Assembly (NCBI GenBank): GCA_004322215.1
Contig: SCSM01000028.1
Location: forward strand, 28,346 to 92,345
Length of the DNA: 64,000 nucleotides
Source of the DNA: Bacteroidota bacterium
Lineage (GTDB): Bacteria; Bacteroidota; Ignavibacteria; Kapaibacteriales; UBA2268
Reading direction: 5' to 3'
The notes under the pieces were generated by a model that was given only the letters and a program-made list of their open reading frames with translations, was not told the DNA's origin and made no database searches. Positions 41,791 to 49,473 of the stretch are shown piece by piece (the first letter of the stretch is position 1; the number at the start of each line of letters is the position of its first letter). Both the position numbers and the translations under genes were made by a program.

Positions 41791-41824
41791 AAAAAAAAAG
41801 GCGGATAAAAATTTATCCGCCTTT
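41791..41824 (-). terminator. Rho-independent terminator (minus strand)
   Basis: 12-bp perfect stem AAAGGCGGATAA / TTATCCGCCTTT with a 4-nt loop; on the minus strand it is followed by nine T residues. It terminates the sorting-domain gene ending at 41845 and insulates bshC. Confidence 0.9.
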
Positions 41825-41844
41825 AACTTATTAAATTAATTTAA

Positions 41845-43173
41845 TTATCTTACCACATTAAGCATCTTAGATATTAATTGTGAACCTGCCTGTAGTTTGT
41901 AAATGTATGTACCCGATGGCAAAGTGCTTGTATTCAAAGTTGCTGTATATGTTCCGGGATTCAATGTTTTATTGATTAATTCTATTACTAATTCACCAGA
42001 TAAATTATAAACACTTAAATTAACAAATTCAGGATTAAATGTAGAAAATCTTATATCAGTGTTATCCTCCGCGGGATTAGGTGAATTTTGTTCCAAATTA
42101 AATTGTGAAGGAACATTTGAATCTTCGGTTACATTATCCGGTGCATCATAAATCCCAAAAAATGTAAAGTCGTAATCTTGCATCAAAGGCATATTTGTCA
42201 AACTTGGCCATTTTTTTGTATTTTCAGTTCCGGGGCCCCAAAGTGGCGGGTAATAACCATAGCGGTATGGTAACCATACTGAATCATCTGTCTTTCCGGT
42301 TTTTCTTGAAATAACATATCCATAAGTATAATATTTTGATGAAATTCCCCATTCCAAATGCGCAGGAAAAACTATGGAATCTTTACTAACATTAACCTCC
42401 GGATTAAAAATTAATATACCCAATGCTTTGCCTTGTTCTACATGAAGTGGTGGAATAAAGTATAATTGTAAAAATCTGTATCTATTATCATCAACCCAAC
42501 GATTATTTATTGAATCAACGGATATAGTTACTACCTGTTGTTGGGGAAGTAATTGAGTATAAGATTTGTCATCGTTTATATCAAACAACATTCCACCTCT
42601 ATTTTCCACTTGCCTTAAAGCATTTGTATCATTTAAATTAATTTTATCATAAGTAATAGGCATTACGTATAGTTCTTTTGTAAATGGTTTCCAATCCTTA
42701 GGCACAAAGAAATCTAAAAATATTGTATCAATATCAAAAGTACCTGGTAATGGTGGAATAAATTGTGCGATTCCATGTATTACACCTGGTTCATTAGGAT
42801 CAGGATTTATTGTTAATGGAAAGTATGATAATGCAGCTAAAGTTCTTGGTTTGTTTGGATTATTCGGGTCATACGCAGGATATCCGTAACTCGAATCATC
42901 ATCTTGTCTGAATCCGCCTGTTCTAACCATATTAACCAGTGTCCTTTCAGGAGTCAATACTAAAAATTCAGGCAAAGAATAATCAATATCTCCGGTCATA
43001 CTTTTTTCAATTGGTGCTTTGGATACACTTAATGAATGTATGTCTTTTAAGTTTAAATTCTCATTAGAAACAATTTGCTTATGTATTGTATTAAAATATA
43101 CCCTCTTCTGAGAATACAAACCGCTCGTTGCAAATAAGATTATTGCTAATAATGCGTAAATTAATTTCTTCAT
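41845..43173 (-). CDS. Exported protein with type IX sorting domain
   Basis: 442 residues. Signal peptide about 1-21 (ending GLYSQ). The body, beta-rich with segments such as FPAHLEWGISSKYYTYGYV, is not recognised. The C-terminal sorting domain starts FNLEQNSPNPAEDNTDIRFS and ends GTYIYKLQAGSQLISKMLNVVR, a textbook type IX signal. GGAG precedes the ATG. Function unknown. Confidence 0.82.
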   Translation of the reverse strand: MKKLIYALLAIILFATSGLYSQKRVYFNTIHKQIVSNENLNLKDIHSLSVSKAPIEKSMTGDIDYSLPEFLVLTPERTLVNMVRTGGFRQDDDSSYGYPAYDPNNPNKPRTLAALSYFPLTINPDPNEPGVIHGIAQFIPPLPGTFDIDTIFLDFFVPKDWKPFTKELYVMPITYDKINLNDTNALRQVENRGGMLFDINDDKSYTQLLPQQQVVTISVDSINNRWVDDNRYRFLQLYFIPPLHVEQGKALGILIFNPEVNVSKDSIVFPAHLEWGISSKYYTYGYVISRKTGKTDDSVWLPYRYGYYPPLWGPGTENTKKWPSLTNMPLMQDYDFTFFGIYDAPDNVTEDSNVPSQFNLEQNSPNPAEDNTDIRFSTFNPEFVNLSVYNLSGELVIELINKTLNPGTYTATLNTSTLPSGTYIYKLQAGSQLISKMLNVVR

Positions 43174-43394
43174 ATTTTTACTCCAATAATTGTAAATAAC
43201 TAATTAATTGTATTTTTACTTTCTTATTTTATGTATATAGACTATTTAATTCAATAAAAGTTACAAATTAACATTAAATTTATTTTAACTAAGAAAACAA
43301 AATTAACAAAAAAATTATTATTTTTAATAATAACAATGATTTGTGTACAGATTCGTTGAATTGGTTTTATTTTTATATTTTATTTGGATTTACG

Positions 43395-44486
43395 ATGAGT
43401 ATTGAAGTTACGGAAGATATTGTAAAACAAGAATTAAGTGGTATTGCCGACCCTGATTTGGGTCATACTTTGTATGATTTGGATGCTATCAAACAGGTAA
43501 GAATTGATGGTAAGTTAATTGAAGTATTTCTCGAACTTGTGCAGCCGATTCAATGGTCTGTCCAAAAAATTAATGATGCTTGTGTTAATGTAATTAACAG
43601 TATTGCTCCCGGTTTTGACAGTGAAATATCTTTTTCTGAAAAACCTGCAAATAATTCTGACAGGCAAATTTTAAAGAATGTTAAAAATATCATCGCTGTT
43701 GCCTCAGGTAAAGGCGGGGTAGGGAAATCGGCAGTTACTTCAAATCTCGCTGCTGCATTATCTCTAATGGGTGTAAAAGTCGGCGTTCTCGATGGGGATG
43801 TATATGGTCCCAGCCAGCCGACTATGTTCGGCATCGAGAAGCAGCCATTCAATGCAGTTGAGCAACCTGACGGAAAAGTCATAGCTTACCCGAATGAAAA
43901 ATACGATATTAAAGTTGCTTCTATGGGATTCATACTTGACAGGGATGAAGCAGCTATCGTTCGTGGTCCTATGCTTGCAAGCTATTTCTCGATGCTTTTC
44001 GAACAAATCGAATGGGGACCTCTCGATTTCCTTTTATTCGACCTGCCTCCGGGTACCGGCGATATCCAATTGACTTTGACACAAAAAATCCCTTTGACCG
44101 GTGCGGTAATTGTTACAACTCCACAGGAAATTTCACTCGCAGATGTAAGACGCAGTATAGCCATGTTCAAAAGGGTGAACGTTGACATTCTGGGTATCAT
44201 CGAGAATATGAGCTACTTCACTCCTCCCGATATGCCTGATAAAAAGTATCACATTTTCGGTCAGGGCGGCGGTAAAAACGTTGCTAAAGAAAACGATATA
44301 AAATTTCTCGGCGAAGTGCCTTTGGACATTCTTATGAGAGAAGGCAACGACAGTGGTAAGCCGATTGTTTTCGAAAACAATGCCCAGTCAACTGTTTTCA
44401 GAAACATCACGACAAAACTCGTTTCAGAAATTCGCCTGCTTAATTATTCAAAAATGGAATCTGTCGATACACAAATTTCTATATAA
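43395..44486 (+). CDS. Mrp/ApbC-type Fe-S cluster carrier ATPase
   Basis: 363 residues. An N-terminal MIP18/DUF59 domain (about 1-80) is followed by a P-loop NTPase of the MinD/Mrp class with ASGKGGVGKS at about residues 101-110 and the switch FDLPPGTGD. It carries and delivers [4Fe-4S] clusters. The CxxC found in many Mrp proteins is replaced by ENMSYFTPPDMPDKKYHIFG, as in other Bacteroidota members. ATG 43395 starts the DUF59 domain; an in-frame ATG at 43341 would add 18 hydrophobic residues. The next gene, an Nfu domain, begins 5 bp later. Confidence 0.92.
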   Translation: MSIEVTEDIVKQELSGIADPDLGHTLYDLDAIKQVRIDGKLIEVFLELVQPIQWSVQKINDACVNVINSIAPGFDSEISFSEKPANNSDRQILKNVKNIIAVASGKGGVGKSAVTSNLAAALSLMGVKVGVLDGDVYGPSQPTMFGIEKQPFNAVEQPDGKVIAYPNEKYDIKVASMGFILDRDEAAIVRGPMLASYFSMLFEQIEWGPLDFLLFDLPPGTGDIQLTLTQKIPLTGAVIVTTPQEISLADVRRSIAMFKRVNVDILGIIENMSYFTPPDMPDKKYHIFGQGGGKNVAKENDIKFLGEVPLDILMREGNDSGKPIVFENNAQSTVFRNITTKLVSEIRLLNYSKMESVDTQISI

Positions 44487-44491
44487 TTTTT

Positions 44492-44728
44492 ATGCTTGAC
44501 ATTGAACAAAAGGTTAACGAACATCTTCAGACATTGCGTCCCTTCTTAAATGAGGATGAAGGTGATATAGAATATGTCAGGTTTGAAGATGATACATCTG
44601 TTCTTGAACTTAGATTTCTCGGTAATTGCAAAACCTGTCCCCTTAATATAATGACTCTCAGAGCCGGCATCGAACGTTACCTGTTAGCGAGAATTCCCGA
44701 AATCAGAAGAGTGGAAGCAGTCAGCTGA
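44492..44728 (+). CDS. NifU-like (Nfu) C-terminal domain protein
   Basis: 78 residues, a stand-alone Nfu domain that assembles or hands on Fe-S clusters through the CxxC pair Cys46-Cys49 (LGNCKTCP). VNEHLQTLRPFLNEDEGDIEYV matches the family N-terminus (VRPxLxxDGGDVE). The 5-bp spacing from the Mrp-like gene points to a two-gene Fe-S maturation operon. Confidence 0.92.
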   Translation: MLDIEQKVNEHLQTLRPFLNEDEGDIEYVRFEDDTSVLELRFLGNCKTCPLNIMTLRAGIERYLLARIPEIRRVEAVS

Positions 44729-44772
44729 TTTTGTTAAGAAGCAAATTTATATTAATTTTGTAATTCTATCCC

Positions 44773-44847
44773 GGGCAGATAGTTCAGCTGGTATAGAACG
44801 CCTGCCTTACAAGCAGGAGGTCGGGGGTTCGACTCCCTCTCTGCCCA
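44773..44847 (+). tRNA. tRNA-Val (anticodon TAC)
   Basis: Cloverleaf read by eye: acceptor GGGCAGA/TCTGCCC, D-arm AGTTCAGCTGGTATAGAAC, anticodon stem CCTGC/GCAGG with loop CTTACAA, T-arm with GGTTCGA, discriminator A. CCA is not encoded. Confidence 0.95.
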
Positions 44848-44852
44848 CAGAA

Positions 44853-44938
44853 GCAGAAGTGGCGGAACTGGCAGACGCGCTGGACTCAAAATCCAGTGGG
44901 CTTCAAAACCCGTGTGGGTTCGACTCCCACCTTCTGTA
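44853..44938 (+). tRNA. tRNA-Leu (anticodon CAA)
   Basis: Class II tRNA with a long variable arm: acceptor GCAGAAG/CTTCTGT (first pair G-U), anticodon stem CTGGA/TCCAG with loop CTCAAAA, variable arm, T-arm GTGGGTTCGACTCCCAC, discriminator A. It lies 5 bp after tRNA-Val and marks the left edge of the accessory region; integrase-like remains follow. Confidence 0.95.
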
Positions 44939-45017
44939 CAACACATATTTAAGTATTTATTAGTAATTTCAATAACTAATGAATACTTTTTTTTTACGGT
45001 TTTGACAGATTTTTTGA

Positions 45018-45242
45018 CAAATTTCAAGAAGCCTGTATAGGTATATGTTTTCGGACATTGATATTTATACTGTTTCAAAAATTATGGGACATTTATCAGT
45101 AGCTATAACAGAAATATATGCGAACTTGATAAATAAGAAAAGGGACGAGGTTGCTGATATAATAAACCTTGAAATCACTGAGCATGATATTGAAAGAAAG
45201 AAAGAATTGGGAAAAATCCTAAAAACAAATGTTCAAAAATGA
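45018..45242 (+). pseudogene. Tyrosine integrase remnant (C-terminal end)
   Basis: After an in-frame stop at 45015-45017, about 74 codons encode the last part of a phage-type tyrosine recombinase: DIYTVSKIMGHLSVAITEIYANLINKKRDE, carrying the conserved LGHxS-like box and the YAxL segment with the nucleophilic Tyr. The whole N-terminal and most of the catalytic domain are absent. Its place about 80 bp after tRNA-Leu is that of an integrase which used the tRNA as attachment site. Inactive. Confidence 0.82.
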
Positions 45243-45373
45243 ATATCCAATCTTATAATTTACTGATAACACATAATGTAGCATAACCTGATGTATCTAT
45301 TCAACAAAGTAATCATACTTACAAGAACCTTGTACTTTTTTTTAATGATATTATTTACTATTGAAAAAATTGC

Positions 45374-45421
45374 TTGCAATACTTAGCAAAGTTCGTTATA
45401 TTTGCATAGTATATTTAGCAA
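45374..45421 (+). promoter_or_regulatory. Promoter and paired operator-like repeats of the Argonaute operon
   Basis: TATATTTG at 45397-45404 matches the Bacteroidota -7 box TAnnTTTG, with TTG at 45374-45376 in the -33 position (20-nt spacer). Two inverted repeats with TTGC...GCAA arms overlap it: 45374-45389 and 45402-45421. Both end in TTAGCAA, 32 bp apart, about three helical turns. They are placed to let the XRE regulator directly downstream repress its own operon. The link to XRE is inference. Confidence 0.6.
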
Positions 45422-45437
45422 TTTTGTGAAAGATTTT

Positions 45438-45782
45438 ATGATTAATTATGGGGAATATTTAAAAGCTCTAAGACAATCAAAGGGATTAACTTTGAGAGAA
45501 GTTGAAAAAGAAACTAATGTTTCAAATGCATATTTAAGCCAACTTGAATCGAACAAAATTAAGCAACCATCTCCGACGACTTTATATAAATTAGCTGGGT
45601 TATATGGAATCAAATATGAGAAACTTATGGAAAAGGTCGGTTACCCTGTACCTAAATACAACAATAACTTAAAAATTAAGGAAGAAGTATATGGACTATC
45701 AAAAAGTCTTGGAGATATTTCTTATGATGAAGAAATAGAATTATTAGATTATCTAAAATTTATCAGGAATAGAAAAAAATGA
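45438..45782 (+). CDS. XRE-family HTH regulator of the Argonaute operon
   Basis: 114 residues. The N-terminal helix-turn-helix (YGEYLKALRQSKGLTLREVEKETNVSNAYLSQLESNKIKQPSPTTLYKLAGLYG) is a standard XRE/Cro domain; the C-terminal 50 residues are helical. Predicted repressor of its own operon, since a promoter overlapped by paired inverted repeats lies just upstream. ATG 45438 fits the HTH start; a frame start 36 nt upstream would put coding sequence over the -7 box. The stop overlaps the nuclease start as ATGA. Confidence 0.88.
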   Translation: MINYGEYLKALRQSKGLTLREVEKETNVSNAYLSQLESNKIKQPSPTTLYKLAGLYGIKYEKLMEKVGYPVPKYNNNLKIKEEVYGLSKSLGDISYDEEIELLDYLKFIRNRKK

Positions 45783-46714
45783 CTTGGTCAATCTCTTCAT
45801 ATAGAGAGTTTCTAAAGTGCCAAAGAAAATGGTTCTTTAATAATAAGGTTGGAAGTAGAAGTTTAAAAGATACTTTCAGAAGAGAAGTACATTTATTATC
45901 TGAGTTGGAAAGTATTGATGGTTGGAGGGGGAAAATAGTAGATTATACAATAAGTGAGTTTATTGTTCCTAAATTACAAAAAAAGCAATCTATTAATTCA
46001 TCAGAAGTAATTGAATATGCAAATAAATTATCAAAAGCAAGATTTGAATTCGCTAAAGCACAACGATATAAAGAGAAAGATTTAAAAAAAACAGAGCATG
46101 ACTATGATTATTCTGCTTTATTTTATTTTGAATATTTAGAAAGTACTGAGGAATTTCAATCTAAAAAGATTAAAGCATGGAATGAAATTAAAATTGCATT
46201 GAATAATTTCCTGAATAATGAAGAAATTCTCAATTATTTAAGAACTGCTTTTTATCTTGTCAAACAGAGGACTTTGCAATTTAAAATTCATGATTTTAAT
46301 ATTAAAGGCGTGCCTGATTTAATAGCTTTTTTCAAAAATGGACCACCTCATATTTTTGATTGGAAGGTACATTACTTCGGAACAAAAAATTATAATGAAC
46401 AATTGTTAATATATGCTTCCGCTTTGTTTAATTGCAATCCTCACAAGGATTTCCCAAATGACATAACTAAATATTCAATATACGATATTAAACTATCTGA
46501 ATATCAATTATTAAAAAATACAATTCGCTCATATAGTATAAATGATGAGTGTATTGAAGATATTAATTATTATTTAGCTGAAGGTATTGAAAAGATGAAG
46601 CTTAATAACTGCGAAAAAAAATATGAAGAATTAAATATTGAACATTTTGAAAAAACACAAAATTTGGATAATTGTGTATTATGCTCTTTTAAAAGAATTT
46701 GCAAGGAGAACTAA
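45779..46714 (+). CDS. Cas4-like Fe-S PD-(D/E)XK nuclease, Argonaute-associated
   Basis: 311 residues. Cas4/AddB-type pattern: Cys14 (FLKCQRKWFF) together with Cys299, Cys302 and Cys308 (CVLCSFKRIC) would hold a [4Fe-4S] cluster; the nuclease site is Asp180 (GVPD) plus Asp194-Trp-Lys196 (FDWKVH), with His38 as a possible metal ligand. Such nucleases cut or resect DNA ends. ATGA overlap with the regulator and a 3-bp gap to Argonaute show one operon. RecB/Cas4-like nucleases are known neighbours of prokaryotic Argonautes, so it is likely a partner, for example in making guide or removing target DNA. No CRISPR array is present. Confidence 0.85.
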   Translation: MTWSISSYREFLKCQRKWFFNNKVGSRSLKDTFRREVHLLSELESIDGWRGKIVDYTISEFIVPKLQKKQSINSSEVIEYANKLSKARFEFAKAQRYKEKDLKKTEHDYDYSALFYFEYLESTEEFQSKKIKAWNEIKIALNNFLNNEEILNYLRTAFYLVKQRTLQFKIHDFNIKGVPDLIAFFKNGPPHIFDWKVHYFGTKNYNEQLLIYASALFNCNPHKDFPNDITKYSIYDIKLSEYQLLKNTIRSYSINDECIEDINYYLAEGIEKMKLNNCEKKYEELNIEHFEKTQNLDNCVLCSFKRICKEN

Positions 46715-46717
46715 ATC

Positions 46718-49096
46718 ATGAAATACATAACAAACATATTTCCAATTGTAAATCTGGATCAGATTTCATCTCAATATCGAGTAATAGACATTAAAGGTTT
46801 AAAAAAGGATAAAGATTATCAGTCTAATAAACAATTCTTAATCAGAAAATTTAGTAGTTTATTTAAACACCCAGTTCTAATAGTTGAAATTAATGATGCG
46901 CCTAAACTAATAATCAAAAATGATGATGAAATATTAAAAAAGATAGAAATCGAATATGACTTTGGGCGGATTTACATTCTCTTGGATCCTACTCAAGAAA
47001 TTTTTAATATTGATTTTGTTAATCCAAATATTATTACAAAAGAAATTTGTATCAGGTTTCTTCAATTTGACTTGAATAAAGAATTAAGTTTAAAATCTGT
47101 GTTATGGCAACCTAATACAGGTGAACCATTTTTTCAGAAAACTCCTGATATTTTTGATTCCATTGCTGTTTATAAAGGATTTAGTTTTAGAGTAGTAGAA
47201 TTACCCCAAAGTGGATTCGGTGTAACAATAGATGCAACAAGAAAATTTACTTCAGCATTTCCTTTGCCATACCATCTTGATAAAGAAACGTTTAATAATA
47301 TGTACAAAAAGAAATCTTTAATTTATCATTATAAAGATTGGTACGAAATTCGGGCAGAGGAATTAGATGATTTAAATGTTACGGAACATAAAATTGATGG
47401 TGTTTCTTTAATCGATTATATCAGAAATGTAATTCCTAAACCCCATTCACCACAATTAGCTAATTTACCTCCTAATGGGTCAGTAATAAATTATTATACA
47501 AGTACTGCTAATTCAAAAGCAGTTGCTTCTGGACTATGTTATGAAGTTTTTGATTTTCAGGATACAAATAATAGTAATATTAATCGAATGTCAATAATAC
47601 CGGCAAATGAAAGATTCAAAGAAATATTGAATAATAAAAGGAGATATTTTGACAATATAAAATATGGAAATTCAATATTGATATTTTCAGAAAGAACATT
47701 TGAAATCCAAAAAAAAATCTTTTCGTTTCCTGATTTCGAATTAGGTAATAATTATATCCTTTCTTCAAATAAATTTAATCATGATGAAGAAAATATTCCT
47801 TGTAAAATTGCAAAAGAAAGATTAGACAAATTGTTAGACCCAAAAATTGGATTTTACATTAATTCTCCATTACCAAACCAATTCTTTGTTTTACCAAGAT
47901 CTATCCATGATACAAAAGGAATTTACTTTTTAGAAAAAATAAAGTTAACTGTTGAGAAAATGTACCCACATGACTGTTATCAGCCCGAAATTATCACTTA
48001 TGAGGATAAGTTTCCTAAAGGAACAGATTACCTTACAATTGGTAAAAAGATAATAGATTCAATTAAGGAAAATCAACAAATACCATTTCCAAGTTCTGGT
48101 GTTGTAATGATACCTCGTCAAATTAAGAATAAAAAAAGGGGACATGATATGTTAGCAGCAATGATAATTCGAGAATTATCAAACCTAAGAATAAATTGCT
48201 CGATAATTCATGATGATACAATCAATGATTGTTTCAACTATTGTAGAAATACTGAGGGTAAAATACAATACAAATTAAAGCCAGAAAAAAAGGGAAAATT
48301 TAATGGCTATCTTAGAGGTGTAGCAATAAATAAAATTTTACTAAATTGTAATAAATGGCCTTTTATTTTAAATGAACCCTTAATTTCTGATCTTACAATC
48401 GGAATTGATGTTAAACATCATACAGCTGGATTTATAATAATTGATAAATATGGTAAAAATATCAGAACAGTACTTGATGCTTCTCAAAATAAAGAGAAGC
48501 TTTCTAATGACCAAATACAAGCACAACTATATAAAATCGTTAGAGAAGAAATTAAGTATAATGATTCTTTAAAAAACCTCGTAATTCATCGAGATGGTAG
48601 ATTATTCGATACTGAATTAGATGGACTTTTAAAAGGTTTTCAGCGGCTCAAGGATGAAAGTATATTAAGTCCAGAAGCAAATTTAAATATTGTTGAAATT
48701 CAAAAAACATCATTTTATTCAGTAAGATTATTTGGGATGAAATGGCATGAAGGGACTAATAAAAATATAGTAGAAAATCCACCAATTGGTTTACACTTTT
48801 TTCTAAATAATCAAGATGCTTTTTTATGCTCAACTGGTAAAGAATTCCCTCATAGTGGGACTACAAATCCATTGTATGTGAGATTCCGTTATGGAGAAAT
48901 GAATAAAGATGACGTATTAAATGACTTTTTCAAGTTAACAACTTTGGCCTTTACCAAGCCAGATGATTGTTCGAGATTACCACTGACAATTAAGATAAAT
49001 GATATTAAGCTAAGTGATGGAGCAAGTGAATACAATGAGGATTCATTCCATAATTTAGAAATTTTGTTAAACAATAATAAAATTATATTATCATGA
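46718..49096 (+). CDS. Long prokaryotic Argonaute (MID-PIWI)
   Basis: 792 residues. The C-terminal PIWI fold is recognisable: Asp564 in TIGIDVKHHTAGF, Asp626 in VIHRDGR, and a Glu593 located 29 after the first Asp and 33 before the second, the spacing of the glutamate finger. The last tetrad position is not clear: in SGTTNPLYVRF the residue in place of the eukaryotic His is Tyr720, with Asn717 nearby. A MID domain (about 460-560) precedes it, with VVMIPRQIKNKKRGHDMLAA; the usual YK/QK 5'-phosphate residues are not obvious. The N-terminal 400 residues should hold N, L1 and possibly PAZ. AAGGAG precedes the ATG. Guide-directed DNA or RNA targeting is inferred. Confidence 0.88.
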   Translation: MKYITNIFPIVNLDQISSQYRVIDIKGLKKDKDYQSNKQFLIRKFSSLFKHPVLIVEINDAPKLIIKNDDEILKKIEIEYDFGRIYILLDPTQEIFNIDFVNPNIITKEICIRFLQFDLNKELSLKSVLWQPNTGEPFFQKTPDIFDSIAVYKGFSFRVVELPQSGFGVTIDATRKFTSAFPLPYHLDKETFNNMYKKKSLIYHYKDWYEIRAEELDDLNVTEHKIDGVSLIDYIRNVIPKPHSPQLANLPPNGSVINYYTSTANSKAVASGLCYEVFDFQDTNNSNINRMSIIPANERFKEILNNKRRYFDNIKYGNSILIFSERTFEIQKKIFSFPDFELGNNYILSSNKFNHDEENIPCKIAKERLDKLLDPKIGFYINSPLPNQFFVLPRSIHDTKGIYFLEKIKLTVEKMYPHDCYQPEIITYEDKFPKGTDYLTIGKKIIDSIKENQQIPFPSSGVVMIPRQIKNKKRGHDMLAAMIIRELSNLRINCSIIHDDTINDCFNYCRNTEGKIQYKLKPEKKGKFNGYLRGVAINKILLNCNKWPFILNEPLISDLTIGIDVKHHTAGFIIIDKYGKNIRTVLDASQNKEKLSNDQIQAQLYKIVREEIKYNDSLKNLVIHRDGRLFDTELDGLLKGFQRLKDESILSPEANLNIVEIQKTSFYSVRLFGMKWHEGTNKNIVENPPIGLHFFLNNQDAFLCSTGKEFPHSGTTNPLYVRFRYGEMNKDDVLNDFFKLTTLAFTKPDDCSRLPLTIKINDIKLSDGASEYNEDSFHNLEILLNNNKIILS

Positions 49097-49473
49097 GTAG
49101 TATAGGATTAAACACAAATATTTATCATTCAACAAGAACTTATCTTGATTTATTGAATAATTTTTTAATTGATCTAAATTATTCAAAAGAATTAGGCCAG
49201 GCTTATTCAAATGATGCAGTAATTGATTTCTTTAGAAAATTAACTGTAGATTCAAATATTGAACCTGAATTACAAATGATACGATCATTTTTTAATAGAT
49301 TTTACAAAGAAAAAAGGAAGGACTTCAAAGAATCATTAAATACTATCATTTTGAATGTCGGAAAATCTGAAATTAATGAGGATATACTTAAAGAAATCAT
49401 TGAACTTATTGATGTTTTGAAATTTCAATGTGCCATATCTTTTGCAAGAATGAAAGGGACTGATAGAATATGA
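49093..49473 (+). CDS. Small alpha-helical protein in the Argonaute operon
   Basis: 126 residues, predominantly helical, no motif recognised (LDLLNNFLIDLNYSKELGQ, FFRKLTVDSNIEPELQMIRSFFNRFY, LKEIIELIDVLKFQCAISFARM). It overlaps Argonaute and the metallopeptidase-like gene by ATGA on both sides (49093-49096 and 49470-49473), so it is cotranslated with both. An adaptor between the two, or an inhibitor of the protease-like partner, is an inference only. Confidence 0.7.
   Translation: MSSIGLNTNIYHSTRTYLDLLNNFLIDLNYSKELGQAYSNDAVIDFFRKLTVDSNIEPELQMIRSFFNRFYKEKRKDFKESLNTIILNVGKSEINEDILKEIIELIDVLKFQCAISFARMKGTDRI

Noticed and set aside
44752..45078. Minus-strand reading frame of 108 codons across the two tRNA genes
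   Set aside because: Its sequence (ERESNPRP..., SRTHTG...) is the familiar false translation of tRNA genes; the tRNAs explain it.
45779..46714. CRISPR-Cas locus because of the Cas4-like nuclease
   Set aside because: No repeat-spacer array and no Cas1, Cas2 or effector in the window; the nuclease belongs to the Argonaute operon.
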